NCBI GenBank assembly: GCA_002396645.1 | Contig: DGYI01000035.1 | Coordinates: 76,855-128,974 of the forward strand | DNA from: Firmicutes bacterium UBA5010 | GTDB lineage: Bacteria; Bacillota; Clostridia; Tissierellales; Sedimentibacteraceae | Reading direction: 5' to 3' | DNA length: 52,120 bases | Shown here: positions 1 to 8,711 of the stretch, in pieces | How positions within the stretch are numbered: the stretch's first letter is position 1 | Layout of the letters: every line of letters begins with the position of its first letter | Notes under the pieces: generated by a model | Seen by the model: the letters and a program-made list of their open reading frames with translations, nothing else | Told to the model about the DNA's origin: nothing | Database searches by the model: none | Position numbers and translations under genes: made by a program

Positions 1-294
1 AATAAATTAATTTCATCCTTAAGAGAAAATGGTTTTTCTTCAACTAAATTAGCATCTACAGGTGGATTTTTAAGTTCAGGCAATACTACATTGCTTATTG
101 GTGTAGATGAAGAGAAGATAGATGATGTTCTTGACGTAATCAGAAAAATTTGCAAGACAAAGAAAAAAATCACTGCAGCTATGCCGCCAAGTACTTGTCA
201 TACAGTCGGAGGTTACTTGCCTCACACGATAGAAGTGACCGTTGGAGGAGCAGTTGTATTTGTAACAGGTGTAGACAGATTTGAAAAAATCTAG
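1..294 (+). CDS. darA: Cyclic-di-AMP receptor (DarA/PstA/YaaQ family), 5'-truncated
   Basis: The open frame enters from the left edge and ends at the TAG at 292-294, giving 97 residues. About a dozen N-terminal residues are missing compared with the usual ~109. The PII-like signature is visible: STGGFLSSGNTTLLIGV, then VDEVLD-type helix residues, and the C-terminal GGAVVFVTGVDRFEKI. Proteins of this family are trimeric cytosolic PII-like proteins that bind cyclic di-AMP. Their downstream partner in Firmicutes is mostly unknown. The order darA-holB-ricT matches the conserved yaaQ-holB-yaaT block of Firmicutes, which supports the call. Identification is by family pattern. The start lies outside the window. 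Confidence 0.93.
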   Translation, partial: NKLISSLRENGFSSTKLASTGGFLSSGNTTLLIGVDEEKIDDVLDVIRKICKTKKKITAAMPPSTCHTVGGYLPHTIEVTVGGAVVFVTGVDRFEKI

Positions 295-366
295 TGGGGA
301 ATAAGGGAAACCTGACTCCATGCACGAATGTAAGTTCTTGTGCAAATAACAAGCATGGAGGTAATT

Positions 367-1350
367 ATGCTTTTTAGTGAATTTGTAGGTCAGGATGAAA
401 TAAAGACCTATTTAAAGAAATCTGTACAAGATAATAATGTATCTCATGGATATATCTTTGAGGGAGCTAAAGGTATAGGTAAATATAATATGGCAGTATT
501 GTTTGCGAAAGCATTATTGTGCAAAAAATTTAATGAAGAGCCATGCAATGAATGTAGTTCTTGTATAAAGATAAATACCATGAATCATCCTGATCTGCAT
601 ATTATATCCGCAGATGACAAAAACATAAAAAGAGAAGCTATCGACGAATTGATAGGGTCTATAAATCAAAAACCGTACGAAAGTGACAGAAAAGTTTATA
701 TAATAAATGACAGTGAGGATATGACAACTCAAGCGGCAAATACATTTTTGAAAACACTGGAAGAACCTGCCGGCAACACAATAATAATACTGCTTACGGA
801 GAATAGTAATTTATTGCTTCCGACTATATCCTCAAGGTGTCAGACTATAAGATTTAAAAAAATTGATAACAGTATAATAGTTAATTATATTAAGAATAAA
901 TTTAGCTTAGATGATAATACCGCTAAGCTTATTGCTTATTATTCACAAGGTGTTTTATTTAATGCTGAAAAAATAGCGCTTAATGAAAATGATATAATAA
1001 AGCGCAGAGACGAAATAATAAAAATTTACGATAAAGTTTTAATGAATGACAAAAATATAATATTTGAATATGAAACATACTTTGAAGAAAACAAAGATAA
1101 GATAGATGATATAACAGAAATATTAATGATATGGCTAAGAGACGTTTATTTTAAAAAATACGAAATTGATGATTTGATAATAAATATTGATTGTATTAAT
1201 TTGTTGGAACGTCATTCTAAGATAATAAAAAAACAGAATATTGACGAGCTTATTAAATATTTACAAAATGTGCGATACGATGTTAAAAATAATGTAAATT
1301 ATAAGCTTATAATTGATAATATGCTGATAAAGCTTCAGGAAAAAGCGTGA
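367..1350 (+). CDS. holB: DNA polymerase III delta' subunit
   Basis: Encodes 327 aa of the clamp-loader delta' subunit, which helps open the beta sliding clamp during replication. Seen: a P-loop-like GAKGIGKYNMA near residue 33 with Tyr in place of the usual Thr/Ser after Lys (delta' is generally not an ATP-hydrolysing subunit). Also seen are a zinc-finger region with Cys at CKKF...CNECSSC, FLKTLEEP, and an SRC-type sensor motif (ISSRCQTIRF). I chose the ATG at 367 because GGAGGT at 357-362 is correctly spaced. The frame is open further upstream to 340, but those nine codons would overlap the ribosome binding site. It is co-directional with darA upstream and ricT downstream. Confidence 0.93.
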   Translation: MLFSEFVGQDEIKTYLKKSVQDNNVSHGYIFEGAKGIGKYNMAVLFAKALLCKKFNEEPCNECSSCIKINTMNHPDLHIISADDKNIKREAIDELIGSINQKPYESDRKVYIINDSEDMTTQAANTFLKTLEEPAGNTIIILLTENSNLLLPTISSRCQTIRFKKIDNSIIVNYIKNKFSLDDNTAKLIAYYSQGVLFNAEKIALNENDIIKRRDEIIKIYDKVLMNDKNIIFEYETYFEENKDKIDDITEILMIWLRDVYFKKYEIDDLIINIDCINLLERHSKIIKKQNIDELIKYLQNVRYDVKNNVNYKLIIDNMLIKLQEKA

Positions 1351-1378
1351 AAGTCTCATTTGAGATATGGAGGTAACA

Positions 1379-2263
1379 ATGATAAAAGTAGTTGGAGTAA
1401 GATTTAAACCTGCCGGTAAGATATATTTTTTTGATCCTGAAAAAAAATGGATAAAAAAGGGAGACAGCGTAATAGTTGAAACTATACGAGGTATTGAGTT
1501 TGGTGAGGTGGTTTCAGGTCCTAAATTTATAAAGGAAGAAGAAATCATATCCCCGTTAAAGAAAGTTTTGAGAATAGCAACGAGTGAAGATAAGGCAAAA
1601 AATGAAGACAACAAAAGAAAAGAGCAAGAATCGTATGAAATTTGTTTAAAAAAGATAAGCGAACATAATCTTAATATGAAGCTTGTAGATATAGAGTATA
1701 CATTTGATAATAATAAGGTTATATTTTATTTTACAGCTGAAGGCAGAGTAGATTTCAGAGAGCTTGTTAAGGATTTAGCGTCTATATTCAGAACAAGGAT
1801 AGAACTAAGACAAATAGGAGTAAGAGATGAGGCTAAAATGCTGGGAGGCTTAGGACCTTGCGGAAGACCTATGTGTTGCTCGTCTTATTTAGGCGAATTT
1901 TATCCTGTTTCGATAAAAATGGCGAAAGAACAAAAATTATCTCTTAATCCAAGCAAAATATCAGGTATTTGCTCGAGACTTATGTGCTGTTTGAACTATG
2001 AGCATCAGGTATATGAGGAAAATATAAGAGAATTACCGGATGTAGGGGATAAAATAGAAGAAAAAGGCACAAAACGAAAAGGAATAGTACTGGATATAAA
2101 TCCTTTGTTTAAAACTGCAAGGGTAAAGTTTACAAAGGATGATGGAATAGAAGAAATTACTGATGTTGAAGGTGCAAATATAATTGTTATTGAGACTGCA
2201 GCTGTGAAAAATTTGCAGTCTGAAGAAATAGATATTGAATTATTGAGAGAATTAGAAGATTAA
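1379..2263 (+). CDS. ricT: PSP1-domain protein RicT (YaaT)
   Basis: Encodes 294 aa. The N-terminal part (VVGVRFKPAGKIYFF, IRGIEFGEVV) and central PSP1 C-terminal domain are typical of RicT/YaaT. Six cysteines in two groups, LGPCGRPMCCSSY and ICSRLMCCLNY, match the iron-sulfur ligands of the RicAFT (Y) complex. In Bacillus this complex stimulates RNase Y-dependent mRNA maturation and phosphorelay activity. That function is family knowledge. The partners RicA and RicF are not in this window. The start at 1379 follows GGAGGT at 1369-1374. The gap to holB is only 28 bp, so co-transcription is likely. Confidence 0.92.
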   Translation: MIKVVGVRFKPAGKIYFFDPEKKWIKKGDSVIVETIRGIEFGEVVSGPKFIKEEEIISPLKKVLRIATSEDKAKNEDNKRKEQESYEICLKKISEHNLNMKLVDIEYTFDNNKVIFYFTAEGRVDFRELVKDLASIFRTRIELRQIGVRDEAKMLGGLGPCGRPMCCSSYLGEFYPVSIKMAKEQKLSLNPSKISGICSRLMCCLNYEHQVYEENIRELPDVGDKIEEKGTKRKGIVLDINPLFKTARVKFTKDDGIEEITDVEGANIIVIETAAVKNLQSEEIDIELLRELED

Positions 2264-2296
2264 TAAAAAATTATATATAAATTTTAAAAAAAAGAC

Positions 2297-2325
2297 TTTA
2301 AAAACTATTGCTTTAATGGTAGAAT
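2297..2325 (+). promoter_or_regulatory. Candidate sigma-A promoter for the ferredoxin gene
   Basis: TTTAAA at 2297-2302 and TAGAAT at 2320-2325 are separated by 17 bp. The -10 is one base from consensus and the -35 is weak. It lies about 30 bp before the ferredoxin start, in a non-coding gap, which supports independent transcription of that gene. Confidence 0.45.
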
Positions 2326-2355
2326 GGATTTAGTTAATTTGGGAGGTGAGTTTGA

Positions 2356-2526
2356 GTGGCTTATAAAATAACAGAAGCATGTATTAGCTGTGGAGCTTGT
2401 GAACCAGAATGTCCAGTGGGAGCAATCAGTGCAGGTGACGATAGATATGAAATTGATGCTGCTGCTTGTATAGACTGTGGAGCATGTGCTAGCGTATGTC
2501 CGGTAGAAGCACCAGTTCAGGAATAA
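2356..2526 (+). CDS. 2[4Fe-4S] ferredoxin, clostridial type
   Basis: A 56-aa protein starting MAYKITEACISCGACEPECP and ending PVQE. Two perfect CxxCxxCxxxCP cluster motifs are seen: CISCGACEPECP near residue 9 and CIDCGACASVCP near residue 38. Length and layout match the small 2[4Fe-4S] ferredoxins of anaerobes, which carry low-potential electrons between oxidoreductases and hydrogenases in the cytosol. The start is GTG at 2356, set by the strong ribosome binding site GGGAGGTGAG at 2341-2350. It has its own candidate promoter and is followed by a terminator, so it is probably monocistronic and highly expressed. Family assignment is very secure. The partner enzyme cannot be inferred from context. 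Confidence 0.95.
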   Translation: MAYKITEACISCGACEPECPVGAISAGDDRYEIDAAACIDCGACASVCPVEAPVQE

Positions 2527-2551
2527 TTAAATTATATAAAATTGCAATATA

Positions 2552-2607
2552 AAAAGAATCGTCTTGAACTAATTTTTTAAATTGGCTCTGCAGACGGTTT
2601 TTTTTGT
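2552..2607 (+). terminator. Rho-independent terminator after ferredoxin
   Basis: AATCGTCT (about 2557-2564) can pair with AGACGGTT (about 2592-2599) including one G-U pair. The stem is followed directly by an unbroken T run. An AT-rich inner hairpin may fill the loop. Confidence 0.6.
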
Positions 2608-2649
2608 TAATATAATGACATTATAAAATAATAAACAAGAAGGTGCAAA

Positions 2650-3759
2650 ATGCAAAACTTTTTAAATATTTTAAAAAAGGACGCGGTATTAACTATAGCT
2701 GTATCTTTAGCATTAATTTCATGCTTTTTTGTAGTTCCGTCTCCGGAATATATAAGCTATATAGATTTTAAGGTTTTATCGTGTTTATTTTGTCTTATGA
2801 TAGTGGTGAGCGGGTTTAAAAATATGAACATACTGGACATAATCTCTCAAAAGCTTTTAAATAGAGTTACAGATTTGAGGAGAATGTACATAACTATTAT
2901 TTTTTTAACATTTATTTCAGCAATGCTTATAACGAATGATGTGGCATTAATTACATTTGTTCCTCTTACTTTAACGATTTTGAAAATGAGCGATAAGAAA
3001 GAACACATCATTTTATTTGTAGTTTTACAAACAATAGCGGCAAATCTGGGAAGCTCTCTGACTCCGGTGGGAAATCCACAAAACCTTTATTTATTTTCAT
3101 ATTATAATTTTAATATATACAGTTTTTTTAAGCTGAGCTTGCCTATAACGGCTTTTAGTGGATTATTGCTTTTTTTATGCGTGTTTTTAATAAAAAATGA
3201 GAGACTTGTTATAAAGATTAACAATTACATTAAGATACAGGATAAAAAGACTTCTATAATATATTTTGTATTGTTTTTCATTTCGGTATTAAGCGTTTTT
3301 GATATTATATCTTATAAAATATCGTTATTGATTGTTATATTTACAGTTTTGTTTTTAGATAAAAAGCTTTTTACCGAGGTTGATTATTCACTGCTGATAA
3401 CATTTATAGGTTTTTTTGTTTTTGTCGGAAATATATCTGATATAGAGAGCTTAAAAATCTTCTTTGCAAAAGTTCTGCAAAATAAAGAGATGATATCTTC
3501 AATAGCATTAAGTCAGGTTATAAGCAATGTACCAGCAGCTATATTGCTTTCAAAATTTACAGATGCAGCACGGGATATCTTCTTAGGAGTAAATATAGGG
3601 GGACTTGGAACACTGATAGCCTCTCTTGCAAGTGTAATATCATTTAAAATTTATTGCAAAGACAAAGGAGCAAACAAAAGAAAATATATGCTGTTGTTTA
3701 CAGTGTATAATGTAGTATTCTTAGTTATATTGACAATATTTGCGTTAATGATTAAGTAA
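2650..3759 (+). CDS. SLC13/ArsB-type anion permease
   Basis: A 369-aa polytopic membrane protein with about ten hydrophobic segments. Motifs TNDVALITFVPLTL (about residue 96) and SLTPVGNPQNLYL (about residue 136) are the paired signature loops of the CitMHS/ArsB/NhaD/SLC13 superfamily. A second SNVPAAILLSKFTDAA-like repeat appears in the C-terminal half (about residue 290), as expected for the inverted-repeat fold. Substrate cannot be read from the sequence; organic anions, arsenite or sodium-coupled substrates all occur in this superfamily. AGAAGGTG just upstream of the ATG serves as ribosome binding site. It is transcribed alone, with no co-directional neighbour nearer than 4.4 kb. Confidence 0.8.
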   Translation: MQNFLNILKKDAVLTIAVSLALISCFFVVPSPEYISYIDFKVLSCLFCLMIVVSGFKNMNILDIISQKLLNRVTDLRRMYITIIFLTFISAMLITNDVALITFVPLTLTILKMSDKKEHIILFVVLQTIAANLGSSLTPVGNPQNLYLFSYYNFNIYSFFKLSLPITAFSGLLLFLCVFLIKNERLVIKINNYIKIQDKKTSIIYFVLFFISVLSVFDIISYKISLLIVIFTVLFLDKKLFTEVDYSLLITFIGFFVFVGNISDIESLKIFFAKVLQNKEMISSIALSQVISNVPAAILLSKFTDAARDIFLGVNIGGLGTLIASLASVISFKIYCKDKGANKRKYMLLFTVYNVVFLVILTIFALMIK

Positions 3760-3785
3760 TTGCCTTAGTAAGCTTAGTAAGTGTC

Positions 3786-3833
3786 ATTGCTTAGATATGC
3801 TTTAAATTTACAATGAAAGCATATCTAAGCAAT
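3786..3833. repeat. Perfect 18-bp inverted repeat (hairpin)
   Basis: ATTGCTTAGATATGCTTT at 3786-3803 is exactly complementary to AAAGCATATCTAAGCAAT at 3816-3833, with a 12-nt loop. It lies between two converging genes. No T run follows on either strand, so if it ends transcription it is not a classical terminator. It abuts and slightly overlaps the dispersed repeat at 3823-3900. Confidence 0.85.
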
Positions 3834-3900
3834 AAACTCTGCTAAGACTTCACTCACCAATACTTAGTCATTATAAAAACTAAGTTAAATTCCTATTTTA
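3823..3900. repeat. Dispersed repeat, copy A
   Basis: About 78 nt that align with 21990-22064. Both share ATAAACTCT, CTAAG, CACCAA and a final TAAGTTAAATTCCTATTT block, with overall identity of roughly three quarters by eye. The left end of this copy is fused to the 18-bp hairpin and lacks the clear terminal inverted repeat of copy B. No open reading frame is inside. Confidence 0.65.
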
Positions 3901-3933
3901 ATAAATAAAATCATGTCAAAATAGCTGTTGCTA

Positions 3934-4194
3934 TTAATCATCTAATATCAGGAAAGAAGCAGCAGGAACATTATCTATGCAATTCATTATCGGCATGGTA
4001 TTGAAATATTGCAGGCACTGGCTGTAATCCATACAGTCCAGCGGGACTTCTTGGTTAGTTATACCTTCAAAACAGTCAACATTAGAGCAGTCAGACTTGC
4101 TTACATATCGTGATGATGCTTTTGCAGTATAATCGAATAATGCTACATCCTTTTCCTTTTTATACATATCATCAAAATTATAAAATATATTCAT
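3934..4194 (-). CDS. Hypothetical 86-aa Cys-rich protein
   Basis: I do not recognise this gene. It is a plausible real gene because AAGGAGGT stands four bases before its ATG and it is the only good frame in the gap. The protein is acidic, has no signal peptide or membrane segment, and has five cysteines (residues 36, 41, 54, 60, 72) in the second half, spaced 5, 13, 6 and 12 apart. That could bind a metal or form disulfides. It ends in a hydrophobic PAASFLILDD tail. It converges on the upstream permease and diverges from the PHP phosphatase. A six-bp hairpin (3920-3935) overlaps its stop codon. Function unknown. Confidence 0.6.
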   Translation of the reverse strand: MNIFYNFDDMYKKEKDVALFDYTAKASSRYVSKSDCSNVDCFEGITNQEVPLDCMDYSQCLQYFNTMPIMNCIDNVPAASFLILDD

Positions 4195-4409
4195 TTTTAC
4201 CTCCTTAATTACTTATAATAAAAGCTCCGATATTATCTATATACATGACATCGCAAATTATATTTATCTGATATTGTTTATTATACGCAAATAATTATTA
4301 AAAGTGAAAGCTTTACTATTCTCTATCCATATAATATAATTTAAATTAAGGCGGCATTAAATATAAAATTACAAAGGCTCAGACTTTACTTGGGACGATG
4401 GAGGCAAAT

Positions 4410-5252
4410 ATGTATTATTCAACAGTACATACACATACTACTTATTGTGACGGAAACAACACAGCGGAAGAAATGATTTTGGCAGCTATAAATAAAGGCA
4501 TGAAAACTATAGGCATATCAACACATGGACCTCTTCCATTTGAGGTAAAATGGTCTGTTGCTAATGATAAAATACAGACTTATATAGATGAAATAAGATA
4601 TTTAAAAGAAAAATACAAAGACAAGATAGAAGTTTTATTAGGCATGGAATTAGATTATTTTATAGATACAGAGTTTGAACATATAGATAAAAGTTTACTT
4701 GAACAGCTGGATTATACCATAGGTTCAATTCATTATCTTGGAAGGTATGATGACGGCAAACCGTGGACTGTAGACGGACACTATGAAAATCTTTTAGAAG
4801 GTATAAATGCATCATATGGAGGAGATATTAAAAAGGCAGTCATTGACTATTATCACCATTTATCAAAAATGGTCGAAAAATATAAACCTACTGTTGTAGG
4901 TCATATGGATTTGATTAAGAAAAACAATAAAGACAATTCACTTTTTAATGAAAATGATCTCTGGTACAAAGATGCGGTATGCGGATTTCTTGATGCGGTA
5001 AAAAATACAGACTCTGTAATAGAAGTGAACACCGGTGCTATAGCAAGAGGATATATGACTGAACAGTATCCATCAAAGTGGATTTTAGAAGAGATAAGAC
5101 TCAGAGAAATTCCCATAACAATCAATTCAGACGCTCATTCAGCTGAAAATATAGCTTGTAAATTTTACGAGATGTATGAATTACTCAAAGATTTAGGGCT
5201 AGATAATATTGTGTACTTAAGTAAAAATGCTTGGCAAAAAATAACCTTATAG
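4410..5252 (+). CDS. PHP-domain phosphoesterase, histidinol-phosphatase (HisJ/HisK) family
   Basis: A 280-aa protein with the PHP metal-binding motifs: VHTHTTYCDG near the N-terminus, ISTHGP (about residue 40), GMELDYF, GSIHYLG, GHMDLI and INSDAHS near the end. Family members hydrolyse phosphate esters using a trinuclear metal site; histidinol phosphate is the best-known substrate. No other his gene is nearby, so the true substrate is open. I chose ATG 4410 because GGAGG at 4400-4404 is well placed; an in-frame ATG at 4398 would overlap that site. The amidohydrolase follows after 10 bp, so the two probably form a two-gene unit. Confidence 0.82.
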   Translation: MYYSTVHTHTTYCDGNNTAEEMILAAINKGMKTIGISTHGPLPFEVKWSVANDKIQTYIDEIRYLKEKYKDKIEVLLGMELDYFIDTEFEHIDKSLLEQLDYTIGSIHYLGRYDDGKPWTVDGHYENLLEGINASYGGDIKKAVIDYYHHLSKMVEKYKPTVVGHMDLIKKNNKDNSLFNENDLWYKDAVCGFLDAVKNTDSVIEVNTGAIARGYMTEQYPSKWILEEIRLREIPITINSDAHSAENIACKFYEMYELLKDLGLDNIVYLSKNAWQKITL

Positions 5253-5262
5253 GAGAACGAAG

Positions 5263-6873
5263 ATGACAAACAGAATATTTTACAATGGAAATATCTATAC
5301 TGCCGATAAGAACAATACTTTTGTTGAGGCAATGTATATAGAAAACGGAAAAATTAAATTTACCGGCACTAATGAGCAAGTGCGCAAATACGAAGATATG
5401 GCGGAAGGGATAATAGATTTAAATAAAAGAACCGTAATTCCCGGACTTATAGACAGCCATATACATCTATTGGCGTATGGCAAAAGTCTTGATGAGATAA
5501 ACCTTTCAGGCTGTAAATCCATAGATGAGCTTATAGAAATCTCTAAAAAATTTATAAAGGATAAAAATATAGATTCTAAAAAATGGCTTATAGGCTTTGG
5601 ATGGAATCAAGAAAATTTTGATTCTAAGACTATGCCTACCAAACATGACTTAGATAAAATATCAAAGGATATTCCTATATTGTTTAAAAGAGCATGTCTT
5701 CATCTGGCAGTATGCAATTCCAAACTTCTGGATATGGCAGGCATAACAGCTGATACAAAAATTGAAGGAGGAGAAGTTGATGTTGTAAACTCAGAAACAA
5801 GCGGAATTCTCAGAGAAAATGCGATCAACCTGCTTGAAGATTATATTCCCGAACTTAGCAGAGAGGATAAAAAAGAATATGTTCTGAAGGGTATTGAAAC
5901 GCTATGCTCATACGGAATCACAGGAATACATACAGATGATTTAGGTTCTAATAACGGCGGACTCGAAATGCTTGATATATATAAAGAGCTTGAAATGGAA
6001 GGAAGATTGAAGCTTCGCTTGTATATACAAAGCAGAATTACAAGCCTCAATGAGGTTGAAAATTATTTTGAGCTTGGCTTTGATAAGTATAAAGGTAATG
6101 AGAATTTTAAGCTTGGGTCGATAAAGCTGCTAGGAGATGGCTCACTCGGAGGACAGACCGCTGCCATGAACGAGCCATATGAAAATACCTTAGAAAGAGG
6201 AATTGCATTGTTCACGCAGAATGAGCTTGATGATATAGTTGACTTAGCTCATAAAAATGCTGTTTGTGTAGTAATACATGCTATCGGCGACAGAACGATA
6301 GATATGGCTATAAAAAGTATTGAAAAGGCTATGAAAAAATATCCTTATATAAGTGTCAGACATGGAATAATTCACTGTCAAATAACATCAAAGGAAGCTC
6401 TTGAGAAAATTAAGGAAAGCAATATATTGGCATATATTCAGCCTATATTTATTGCAGCTGATTCCAAGGTTGTCGAAAAAAGAGTCGGAAAAGAGCGCAG
6501 TAAGCATTCATATAATTGGAAAACCTTACAGGATAGCGGAGTAACTTTGACATTTAGCAGCGACAGCCCTGTAGAAAGCCCCAATCCGTATGAAAATATA
6601 TATTGTGCAGTTACGAGAAAGGATTTGGAAGGAAAACCTGAAGCTGGATTTTTGCCGGAACAGTGCTTAAATGTTGAAGAATCAATAAAGGCATATACGA
6701 TAAACAGCGCATATGCATCATATGAGGAAAATATTAAGGGAAGTCTTGAAGAAGGAAAGCTTGCGGACTTCGCAGTACTTTCAGATAATATATTTGAAAC
6801 GATGCCGGATAAAATCAAGGATATATTTTGTGTTATGACTGTCAAGGGCGGAGAAATAGTATTTGATAATTAG
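5263..6873 (+). CDS. YtcJ-like amidohydrolase (amidohydrolase_3 family)
   Basis: A 536-aa cytosolic metal-dependent hydrolase. The start NGNIYTAD and GKRTVIPGLIDSHIHL-type region (about residues 55-70) form the composite beta sandwich and first metal-binding HxH. Further ligand regions are VIHAIGDRTID (about 340), RHGIIHCQ (about 366), and TFSSDSPVESPNPYENIYCAVTRKD near 440, characteristic of YtcJ/LAF-type enzymes. The C-terminal GSLEEGKLADFAVLSDNIF closes the sandwich. Members act on N-substituted formamides, amides or unknown small molecules, so the substrate is not predictable. AGGAG at 5251-5255 precedes the ATG. It is followed by a non-coding region and probably ends the transcript begun at the PHP gene. 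Confidence 0.82.
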   Translation: MTNRIFYNGNIYTADKNNTFVEAMYIENGKIKFTGTNEQVRKYEDMAEGIIDLNKRTVIPGLIDSHIHLLAYGKSLDEINLSGCKSIDELIEISKKFIKDKNIDSKKWLIGFGWNQENFDSKTMPTKHDLDKISKDIPILFKRACLHLAVCNSKLLDMAGITADTKIEGGEVDVVNSETSGILRENAINLLEDYIPELSREDKKEYVLKGIETLCSYGITGIHTDDLGSNNGGLEMLDIYKELEMEGRLKLRLYIQSRITSLNEVENYFELGFDKYKGNENFKLGSIKLLGDGSLGGQTAAMNEPYENTLERGIALFTQNELDDIVDLAHKNAVCVVIHAIGDRTIDMAIKSIEKAMKKYPYISVRHGIIHCQITSKEALEKIKESNILAYIQPIFIAADSKVVEKRVGKERSKHSYNWKTLQDSGVTLTFSSDSPVESPNPYENIYCAVTRKDLEGKPEAGFLPEQCLNVEESIKAYTINSAYASYEENIKGSLEEGKLADFAVLSDNIFETMPDKIKDIFCVMTVKGGEIVFDN

Positions 6874-6933
6874 CACACTACAAATGGAGGATAAATTCTG
6901 AATTTAGTTATTTTTAATTAAATAATGAATTAT

Positions 6934-6978
6934 ATAGGCACCATAAAGATTTTAATAAAATTGGTGCTTATTTTAATT
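6934..6978 (+). terminator. Candidate terminator after the amidohydrolase
   Basis: ATAGGCACCA (about 6934-6943) pairs with TGGTGCTTAT (about 6962-6971) with one G-U. A T-rich but interrupted tract follows. The stem is modest, so this is tentative. The rest of the 6874-7166 gap is AT-rich and holds only the promoter listed next. Confidence 0.4.
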
Positions 6979-7029
6979 AAATTTTTTAATTTTCTTTGAA
7001 TTTGCGCAATTGCCTATAAATGTAAAAAT

Positions 7030-7057
7030 TTGACACATAAAATTTTAATGTTATATA
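7030..7057 (+). promoter_or_regulatory. Probable sigma-A promoter of the Tad-like locus
   Basis: TTGACA at 7030-7035 (perfect -35) and TATATA at 7052-7057 are 16 bp apart. It is about 110 bp upstream of the first gene and is the only strong promoter-like pair seen before this run of co-directional genes. A second -10-like TATACAAT occurs near 7090. Confidence 0.55.
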
Positions 7058-7166
7058 TTGCAAAAAAATGTAGAATAGTGTAATATGTTATACAATACTG
7101 TAAACGGGGGATAATTTTAAAGGGGTATTAATATATTGGGAAACTTCTTTTTAATGATAAGCTTAT

Positions 7167-8711
7167 ATGAAAGAATATAAACTTTTATTTTGTATTGTCA
7201 ATAATATAGATAATATTATTACAAGTCTAAATAATTATAGCCAAGATAAGGACTATACATTCCAAATTGAACATATCACTGATTATTCAGATTTAATTTC
7301 ATATGAAAAATTAAACTTGTTTGACTGCATTGTCATACAGGAATTTTTTAATGCAGAAAATCCGATTAACATTGATTATTTATGTAATTTTTTGACCTTT
7401 AAAAGTTTAAAAATTATATGTATTTTTGATGAATCTAAACGAAAAAACTATTCCGAGCAATTATATAAAAACGGCTTATATAATTGCTTTTTCGGTGAAG
7501 ATGCGATGAAGCTTTCTATTGACAAGCTCGTGGATATCATCATAAACGGACGAAGCTTTATAGAAGCGAAAAATTATTATGATATAAAAAACTATAATGA
7601 TGAAATCATAGGTATCGATAAGTCCACAATAAATAAACTCATTGATATGGCAAGACTATATGAGGATGAAGAGGAGCTTCTTGCAGATGAATTTGACAGT
7701 ATAACTGAAAATTTCAATGATTTTGATATAAGAACATTGATATTGCAGCTTCCCTCTAAAGTTATTGAGAGTTTTTTGTGCATACCGAGATTCTACATAC
7801 AATATCAAAAAGTAAAGGAAAGCATTTTAAATAGCGATAAGCCAAAAAAACTCATTTCATTGGATAAAAGCAATATAGACGAAATAAAATTAATTCCTGT
7901 AAATTCAAAAAATATTGGTGTAGTGAATTTATCTCAAGGTGCGGGAGCAAGCTTTTTTACTATGAATTTTGCAAAGGCTATATCTGAATTTATGAAGGTT
8001 TCGGTTATTGAATTGCCTATTTTAAAGCCTTATATGTACTTTTATCTTGGTTTGAACGCACTTTGCGGTGAAGGGCTTGTTGATTTCACTTCATATGCAC
8101 ATGCAATAAATGAAAATCAACCGCTTAAGAGCAATTACTATGTTCATTCAAAGAATAGCGGCGTTTATTGGATAATCTCGGATGCTGCAAAATATCAAAT
8201 TGATAATTGGGATTCAACCAAGATGATGAGACTTTTATATATGCCCAAACCCTCGTCATTAAATATAGTAGATTTAGGCGACAGACTATTCGATTCCAGT
8301 ATTATTAATATTATAGAGCAGTTTTATATGATTTTTGTCATTATAGATCCTATGATACCTAATGTTTTGAACAGCTTTGAATATCTTGAAAAGATAAAAT
8401 CACTACAAAGGGATAAAGGGATACATATAGAATATATAGTCAATAAATATAATAAGGGCGTAGATGATAATGATTTGCTTAATTTTTTAGATATTAAGCC
8501 GGCAGCATATGTGCCTTATATTAATTCTAAAAACATTTATAAGGCAGTGTACAATGCAGATATACCATATACCATTTCCGAGGTAAAAGCCGAGTTATAT
8601 CCGGCGTTTAACAAGCTTTTAAAAACAATAGTGCCAAAGGAAATTTATGAGCAAAAATCTTATAAAAATAAAAAATTAATAAAGAGTTTAAAGATTTTAG
8701 GGGGGAATTAA
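7167..8711 (+). CDS. TadZ/CpaE-like protein with degenerate P-loop
   Basis: A 514-aa protein. Residues 1-130 resemble a receiver-like fold (FDCIVIQEFF, KIICIFDESK) but without an obvious phospho-acceptor arrangement. Residues about 245-490 resemble a MinD/CpaE ATPase: GVVNLSQGAGASFFTMNFAKA stands where KGGVGKTT should be, followed by SVIELP, LNIVDLGDRL and a FVIIDPMIPN strand. The nucleotide-binding lysines are lost, so ATP hydrolysis is doubtful. TadZ proteins in Tad systems help localise the machine at the pole or membrane; that role is inferred here. The ribosome binding site is poor, and a G-rich stretch lies 30-40 bp upstream. First gene of the locus; the next ATG directly follows its stop codon. 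Confidence 0.65.
   Translation: MKEYKLLFCIVNNIDNIITSLNNYSQDKDYTFQIEHITDYSDLISYEKLNLFDCIVIQEFFNAENPINIDYLCNFLTFKSLKIICIFDESKRKNYSEQLYKNGLYNCFFGEDAMKLSIDKLVDIIINGRSFIEAKNYYDIKNYNDEIIGIDKSTINKLIDMARLYEDEEELLADEFDSITENFNDFDIRTLILQLPSKVIESFLCIPRFYIQYQKVKESILNSDKPKKLISLDKSNIDEIKLIPVNSKNIGVVNLSQGAGASFFTMNFAKAISEFMKVSVIELPILKPYMYFYLGLNALCGEGLVDFTSYAHAINENQPLKSNYYVHSKNSGVYWIISDAAKYQIDNWDSTKMMRLLYMPKPSSLNIVDLGDRLFDSSIINIIEQFYMIFVIIDPMIPNVLNSFEYLEKIKSLQRDKGIHIEYIVNKYNKGVDDNDLLNFLDIKPAAYVPYINSKNIYKAVYNADIPYTISEVKAELYPAFNKLLKTIVPKEIYEQKSYKNKKLIKSLKILGGN

Noticed and set aside
7136..7180. Short TTG-started frame overlapping the first Tad-like gene
   Set aside because: Only 14 codons with a weak site; no evidence for translation.
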